Shown here one piece after another: positions 36,081 through 39,676 of a DNA stretch of 39,676 bases (positions are counted from its first letter, which is position 1; the number at the start of each line of letters is the position of its first letter). The notes beneath the pieces were generated by a model. It saw nothing but the letters and a program-made list of their open reading frames with translations, had not been told where the DNA came from and did no database searches. A program made the position numbers and the translations under genes. The DNA is from CALARM01 sp964431735 (GTDB lineage: Bacteria > Vulcanimicrobiota > SpSt-956 > JAKJGF01), in NCBI GenBank assembly GCA_964431735.1, contig CAYSLJ010000055.1, forward strand, positions 1 to 39,676, given 5' to 3'.

Positions 36081-36812
36081 ATGAAATTACAATCTTATTT
36101 TATTATCCTTAATGAAATATTCAGACAGACATTTCTTACTAAATCGGATTATGATTTCATATGTACATTTACGAACAGCACCCATAAAAATTTTAAGAAT
36201 TTAAAAAAAGATCTCTACGAAGATACAAATTTTATCTCTTCCATTGAAAAAAAATATTATCAGATAAGAGGTAAAAAATTATCTCTTCTTAAATATGAAG
36301 AGTGGAATCGTTTATTGTATTATCTTATAAGGCTTATGAAACCTGAAATAATCGTAGAAACAGGCGTTTTTGACGGTATTACCACATCTTTTCTTCTTAA
36401 AGCTCTGAAGGAAAATGATATGGGTCATCTCTATTCTATTGATTTGCCTGCTTATGAAACGATAAAAGGCAGTACCCATAAAATGAGGTTCACCACATTA
36501 CCGGGAGCCTGTGATGTCGGATGGGTTATTCCGACAGAATTGAAAGACAGATGGACTCTCTACAAAGGTTCAAGCAAAGAACATTTAAAACCACTCCTTG
36601 ACAGGCTCGGACATACAGATTTTTTTCTTCATGACAGTCTTCATACATATGAAAATATGCTCTATGAATATGAAACTGCCTGGCCCTATATAAGTGACGG
36701 AGGCATACTTGCCAGTGACGATATACTCTGGAACACTGCCTTCTACGAATTTGCCGGGAAGATAAAAAGAGATTATCTGAGTAAATATCATTTTGGCACC
36801 ATGAAAAAGTAA
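36081..36812 (+). CDS. Class I SAM-dependent methyltransferase (Methyltransf_24 type)
   Basis: 243 residues. The SAM motif I segment is IVETGVFDGITTSFLL, followed by YSIDLPAY (acidic residue after beta 2). DFFLHDSLHTYENMLYEYE and GGILASDDI mark the metal-binding type close to cephalosporin hydroxylase-like and Methyltransf_24 enzymes, often acting on sugars or small molecules. The N-terminal 80 residues are helical. Substrate unknown. It follows the 78-residue protein after four bases and has no strong ribosome site of its own. Confidence 0.85.
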   Translation: MKLQSYFIILNEIFRQTFLTKSDYDFICTFTNSTHKNFKNLKKDLYEDTNFISSIEKKYYQIRGKKLSLLKYEEWNRLLYYLIRLMKPEIIVETGVFDGITTSFLLKALKENDMGHLYSIDLPAYETIKGSTHKMRFTTLPGACDVGWVIPTELKDRWTLYKGSSKEHLKPLLDRLGHTDFFLHDSLHTYENMLYEYETAWPYISDGGILASDDILWNTAFYEFAGKIKRDYLSKYHFGTMKK

Positions 36813-36820
36813 TCATTCTT

Positions 36821-36869
36821 ATTACCGCTCCAGATAAGTCAGTATCTTTTTCTAAAACCTTCCCATGGC
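36821..36869 (-). repeat. Partial third copy of the structured element
   Basis: The reverse complement reads GGCCATGGGAAGGTTTTAGAAA..., then ACTTATCTGGAGCGGTAAT, matching the right end of copies 1 and 2 (for example 17404-17453). Only the right flank is kept; the hairpin arms are lost. It lies just before the infC promoter. Confidence 0.75.
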
Positions 36870-36923
36870 CGAAATGAAGATTCTCATACATTTAAATTAC
36901 TTATAGAAAACAATTAAAAAAAC

Positions 36924-36952
36924 TTGCTTTTTAATAAAAAACATGATACAAT
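36924..36952 (+). promoter_or_regulatory. Promoter of infC-rpmI-rplT
   Basis: TTGCTT (36924-36929), 17-bp spacer, TACAAT (36947-36952). A start near 36959 would give a leader of about 200 bases before infC. Confidence 0.8.
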
Positions 36953-36971
36953 TTATCTGTTTCTTTCAAGA

Positions 36972-37073
36972 AGAAGCCGTCAGCTTCTCTCCTTATAGCT
37001 ATTGCTCTTAAGGAACAATATGTTGATTTTGATATTTTTATGGAGAGACAAACGGCTTATGCCGTTTTTTTTA
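36972..37073 (+). promoter_or_regulatory. Transcription attenuator in the infC leader
   Basis: Three competing pairings are visible: hairpin AGAAGC/GCTTCT (36972-36988); antiterminator AAGCCGT (36974-36980) with ACGGCTT (37052-37058); terminator AAACGGC/GCCGTTT (37050-37067) with a T8 run. The antiterminator excludes both others. In Bacillus the equivalent operon is controlled by L20 through premature termination (established); that the same protein acts here is inference. Confidence 0.75.
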
Positions 37074-37090
37074 TTTATTAAACAGTCGAA

Positions 37091-37160
37091 GGGAGGTGTC
37101 AACCTGGTTCTATAAGAGGTTACAAGTAACCTTACAATAATATAACCAGGGGAGACCATA
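37091..37160 (+). promoter_or_regulatory. infC translation start region: SD, hairpin, AUA start
   Basis: GGGAGG (37091-37096) is followed by CCTGGTT (37103-37109) pairing with AACCAGG (37144-37150), with AGGTTAC/GTAACCT inside, then GGAGACC and the ATA codon at 37158. Folding the hairpin brings the upstream GGGAGG to 13 bases from the start; the hairpin partly covers the nearer GGGGAG. Confidence 0.6.
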
Positions 37161-37673
37161 GCTAAAAAATTAAGAATAAACGATCGAATTCGTACTAAAG
37201 ATGTTCGTCTAATCTCCGATACAGGAGAACAACTTGGAATAGTTTCCATAGATGATGCAAAGCGTATTGCCGAAGAAAAATCTCTTGATCTTGTAGAAGT
37301 TTCTCCGACTGCAAAACCGCCAGTGTGTCGTCTTATGGATTACGGAAAATTTAAATATCTCCAGAGTAAAAAAGACAGGGATGCCAGAAAAAAGACCAAA
37401 ACAGTAGAAATGAAAGAAGTAAAAATGAGGCCAAAAATCGGTCTTCATGATTTACAGGTCAAAATAAAAATGGTAGGAAGACTGTTAGAAGAAGGGGATA
37501 AAGTAAAAATTACCGTAATATTTCGCGGAAGAGAAGTTGCCTATACAAATACGGCGACAGAACTTCTGGATAATATAGCTAAAGAAGTTGAAGTTTCAGG
37601 GGTTGTTGAGTCAAAACCAAAATTAGAAGGTAAAAACATGGTTATGATTATGGCCCCTCATGTAAAGAAATAA
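37158..37673 (+). CDS. infC: Translation initiation factor IF-3
   Basis: 171 residues if initiation is at ATA 37158. The protein then reads AKKLRINDRIR...VRLI, the normal IF-3 beginning. An in-frame TAA at 37143-37145 closes the upstream frame, and no ATG, GTG or TTG lies before conserved sequence; the first ATG (37335) is inside LCRLMDYGKFKY. infC of E. coli also uses a rare start (AUU) to allow IF-3 to repress itself; AUA would serve the same role. Downstream motifs: DLVEVSPTAKPPVCRLMDYG (linker region), GLHDLQVKI and KVKITVIFRGRE. IF-3 binds the 30S subunit and checks start codons. First gene of the infC-rpmI-rplT operon. Confidence 0.9.
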   Translation: MAKKLRINDRIRTKDVRLISDTGEQLGIVSIDDAKRIAEEKSLDLVEVSPTAKPPVCRLMDYGKFKYLQSKKDRDARKKTKTVEMKEVKMRPKIGLHDLQVKIKMVGRLLEEGDKVKITVIFRGREVAYTNTATELLDNIAKEVEVSGVVESKPKLEGKNMVMIMAPHVKK

Positions 37674-37821
37674 AATTCTGTAATTCGATCAATAATATAA
37701 GGGAGAATATAGAGAACGTTTTCAGTTATAGATACTGAATAATATATACTCGAAACGTATTTATAAAGATTATCAGTAATAATGATAGATCTGTTATAAT
37801 TCATTTGATAAAAAAAAGAAA

Positions 37822-37858
37822 GGCAGGTGTGAAGGGTTTTTAGAAACTCTGTAAAATG
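37822..37858 (+). promoter_or_regulatory. rpmI translation start region: SD, hairpin, ATG
   Basis: GGCAGG (37822-37827), then AGGGTTT (37833-37839) pairing with AAACTCT (37844-37850, one G-U), then five bases to ATG 37856. No other Shine-Dalgarno sequence is near. With the hairpin folded, GGCAGG is ten unpaired bases from the start. Confidence 0.6.
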
Positions 37859-38059
37859 CCGAAAATGAAAACCAAAAAAAGTGTATCTAAAAGGGTTAAA
37901 GCTTCAGGTAGCGGGAAATTAGTAAGAACCAGAGCATTCAGTGGATGCCACCATATACTTACCAAAAAAACTTCAAAAAGAAAAAGAAAATTCAGAAAAG
38001 CTGCCCTGGTCAGCGCCCCTGATACAAAAAGAATAAAAAAATTAGTTCCAGGTATTTAG
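37856..38059 (+). CDS. rpmI: 50S ribosomal protein L35
   Basis: 67 residues, normal length, strongly basic. Conserved PKMKTKKSVSKR at the N-terminus, then TGSGKL-like SGSGKLVR and HHILTKKTSKRKRKFRK. The start is ATG 37856. It lies 182 bp after infC; that gap holds no second gene. Part of the infC-rpmI-rplT operon. Confidence 0.96.
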   Translation: MPKMKTKKSVSKRVKASGSGKLVRTRAFSGCHHILTKKTSKRKRKFRKAALVSAPDTKRIKKLVPGI

Positions 38060-38146
38060 AGAGAGCATCACATAAATTGTGTAAATCTATATTTCACATA
38101 TATTTACCCGGAAAAAGATGTTTCCTTTCTATTAGAAATTTTGAAA

Positions 38147-38184
38147 GGCAGGTGGACCTTTAGGGTGTCTAAAGGATAATTATG
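38147..38184 (+). promoter_or_regulatory. rplT translation start region: SD, hairpin, ATG
   Basis: GGCAGG (38147-38152), then CCTTTAG (38157-38163) pairing perfectly with CTAAAGG (38169-38175), then six bases to ATG 38182. The hairpin also covers AAAGG (38171-38175), which could otherwise act as an ordinary ribosome site. Unpaired distance from GGCAGG is again ten bases. Confidence 0.6.
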
Positions 38185-38541
38185 TCTAGAGTAAAACCAG
38201 GTAAGACGACCAGAAGAAAGCATAAAAAAATACTTAAACTCGCAAAAGGGTACAGAGGAGCAAGAAGCAGAAGATACAGATGTGCAAATGAAGCAGTAAT
38301 ACATGCCCTTACCTATGCTTACAGGGATCGTCGTGCCAAAAAAAGGGACATGAGAAAACTATGGATTACCAGGATAAATGCAGCAGCCAGAATAAATGGT
38401 TTATCTTACAATAAATTTATGTTCGGCCTGAAAAAAGCCGGTATAAACATTAACAGGAAAGTGCTGGCAGATCTCGCTATTACAGATAGTGTTGCCTTTG
38501 CTAAACTCGCTGAAACTGCATCCAGAGGACTGGAAAGTTAA
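38182..38541 (+). CDS. rplT: 50S ribosomal protein L20
   Basis: 119 residues, normal length. MSRVKPGKTTRRKHKKILKLAKGYRGARSR-type N-terminus, DRRAKKRDMRKLWITRINAAAR in the middle and NRKVLADLAITD near the end are diagnostic. L20 is an early assembly protein of the large subunit and, in Bacillus and E. coli, represses its own operon. A terminator follows 14 bp after the stop. Confidence 0.97.
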   Translation: MSRVKPGKTTRRKHKKILKLAKGYRGARSRRYRCANEAVIHALTYAYRDRRAKKRDMRKLWITRINAAARINGLSYNKFMFGLKKAGININRKVLADLAITDSVAFAKLAETASRGLES

Positions 38542-38555
38542 TAATTCTGTTCCAT

Positions 38556-38597
38556 AAAATAGTGAAGGGTTTTTTATACCCTTCACTATTTTATTAT
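38556..38597 (+). terminator. Terminator of infC-rpmI-rplT
   Basis: Perfect 15-bp stem (AAAATAGTGAAGGGT with ACCCTTCACTATTTT) and a T-rich loop and tail. The stem contains GTGAAGG, so it may derive from the heptamer family. Confidence 0.85.
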
Positions 38598-38604
38598 TAT
38601 TTAA

Positions 38605-38696
38605 TTAGTGAAAAGTGAATAGTGAAAAGTAGGGGCAAACCACTGTGTTTGCCCGGTACCGGCAAAAACACCCATCACGCATCACGCATTACGCAT
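38605..38696. repeat. Heptamers plus GGGGC hairpin upstream of the rRNA methyltransferase
   Basis: GTGAAAA-GTGAATA-GTGAAAA (38608-38630), then GGGCAAAC/GTTTGCCC hairpin and GGTACCGG (38634-38660), then CATCACG/CATTACG units ending at 38696 immediately before the start codon. Confidence 0.8.
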
Positions 38697-39500
38697 ATGA
38701 TAACAAGTCATGACAATCCAGGAATAAAACTCCTTAAATCCCTGTTAACCACACAGGGCCGTAAAAAAAATAGCTCCTTCATAATAGAAGGATTTAAGCT
38801 GTTCCACGAAGCTTTAAACTCCGGCAGCCATATAGAGTGCTTTTTTTATAGCCCTTCTGCGCTTGAATCCCGGGAAGGCCTGTTTTTAAAAGATATAATC
38901 GAAAAAAAGACTATAAATTCATGCCTTATATCAAATTCCATTATGAATTCTTTATGTGACACAGTAAGTCCGCAGGGGGTAATGGCTGTAATAAAGAAAG
39001 AAATTGCTTATACCGAAGAAATAGATTTTTCCGACCATATATGGCTCATAGCATATGAGATTCAGGATCCCGGCAATCTTGGAACTATAATAAGAACAGC
39101 TGATGCAGCAGGGATAAAAGGTATTTTATTAAGCACCGGCACAGTTGACGTAACAAATCCCAAAGTAATAAGAGCAACAATGGGTTCCTTTTTTCATATA
39201 GATTTATTTAAAATAAAAGATCCTGTATCTTTTATTTTACAGTCCAGGAAAAAGGGAGTTACTTTTATTACAACCAGTGTGTCTTCAGGTAAAGAATATT
39301 TTAACATAACTTACCGGATGCCGGCTGTATTAATAGTGGGAAATGAAGGACATGGATTACCTGATGAAATAATTCAACAGTCTGATATTACAGTAACAAT
39401 ACCTGTTTACGGGAAAGCAGAATCATTAAATGTAGGAATCGCTACGGGAATAATTCTATATGAAATAGCAAGACAGAAAAATTGTAGGAGTGAAAAGTGA
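38697..39500 (+). CDS. SpoU/TrmH-family RNA 2'-O-methyltransferase
   Basis: 267 residues from ATG 38697; the longer frame to 38622 crosses repeats and is rejected. N-terminal SHDNPGIKLLKSL and SFIIEGFKLFHEA form the substrate-binding domain of RlmB-like enzymes. The SPOUT knot is clear: YEIQDPGNLGTIIRTADAAGI (motif 1), VLIVGNEGHGLPDEI (motif 2), VTIPVYGKAESLNVGIATGI (motif 3). It methylates a ribose in rRNA or tRNA; the exact site cannot be read. No Shine-Dalgarno sequence is present, because CATTACG heptamers abut the start. It follows rplT, a common order. The C-terminal SEK and the stop are in a GTGAAAA tract. Confidence 0.92.
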   Translation: MITSHDNPGIKLLKSLLTTQGRKKNSSFIIEGFKLFHEALNSGSHIECFFYSPSALESREGLFLKDIIEKKTINSCLISNSIMNSLCDTVSPQGVMAVIKKEIAYTEEIDFSDHIWLIAYEIQDPGNLGTIIRTADAAGIKGILLSTGTVDVTNPKVIRATMGSFFHIDLFKIKDPVSFILQSRKKGVTFITTSVSSGKEYFNITYRMPAVLIVGNEGHGLPDEIIQQSDITVTIPVYGKAESLNVGIATGIILYEIARQKNCRSEK

Positions 39501-39618
39501 AAAGTAAGTACAATCCAAATTTTTTCACTTTTCACTATTCACTTTTCACTTTGAATATTCTGTGATAAATTTCTTTTTCCATTGTATATAAAATCACCTG
39601 TCATTTTTAAACACAATC
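39489..39618. repeat. Dispersed repeat of about 130 bp, copy 2
   Basis: It matches 17061-17218 from the GTGAAAA array through GAATATTCTGTGATAAATTT to ACACAATC, with one TGTATATAAAATCA unit instead of two. It contains the stop codon of the rRNA methyltransferase gene. The last 58 bases of the window hold nothing recognised. Confidence 0.85.
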
Positions 39619-39676
39619 CACTTTTAGAGTAATTCTAAAAAGAAAAGTCTCAAACTCAAGGATAAAAATAAAAAGT

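Noticed and set aside
37096..37140. Short leader peptide before infC (GTG start, 14 codons)
   Set aside because: The start codon overlaps the GGGAGG it would need, and the sequence is better explained by the paired leader.

Overview
An AT-rich bacterial chromosome segment with mostly housekeeping genes. The gene order resembles Firmicutes and their relatives: a PLP decarboxylase followed by tmk, holB and ricT, and infC-rpmI-rplT followed by a SpoU-type rRNA methyltransferase. Other content (orphan Nif11 peptide, cytosolic Ser/Thr kinase fused to macroglobulin-like domains, degenerate PilT-type ATPases, RamA-like ferredoxin/ASKHA protein) fits an uncultured, probably anaerobic, deep-branching lineage. 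I cannot name the phylum from sequence alone; that placement is inference.

Layout. 1-5672: two divergent PilT/GspE-type ATPases and a RamA-like redox activator. 5728-7171: an unrecognised protein divergent from a Nif11-leader RiPP precursor. 7491-16806: mtnP, a GAF histidine kinase, YjbQ, a SAM hydrolase, the PLP decarboxylase-tmk-holB-ricT block, and a convergent pair (zinc-ribbon protein, DUF151 nuclease). 17587-18378: a promoter, seven tRNA genes and a terminator. 18604-24310: thrS then tsaE, tsaB, rimI and tsaD (t6A synthesis). 24861-31904: a DUF4139-like protein, the kinase-macroglobulin fusion and a cyclic-nucleotide-binding protein. 32081-35611 (minus): a nucleoside-type ABC importer without its binding protein. 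35840-36812: a small unknown protein and a methyltransferase. 36924-39500: infC-rpmI-rplT with a well defined promoter, attenuator and leader hairpins, then the rRNA methyltransferase.

The dominant non-coding signal is a set of more than 20 intergenic tracts of degenerate heptamers of the form GTRANNN (GTGAAAA, GTGACGC, GTAATGC, GTGAGAC), often arranged as inverted arrays that fold into long hairpins. They supply the stop codons of about nine genes and abut the start codons of four others that lack a Shine-Dalgarno sequence. Around them lie other dispersed elements: a roughly 236-bp structured repeat with a compensatory stem change between two copies and a third partial copy, a roughly 130-bp repeat present twice, a GC-rich hairpin family, and a tandem hairpin.

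The strongest candidates for something undescribed are the structured repeat, the heptamer system, the Nif11 peptide with its divergent partner, the cytosolic kinase-macroglobulin locus, and the SD-hairpin-start design shared by infC, rpmI and rplT.
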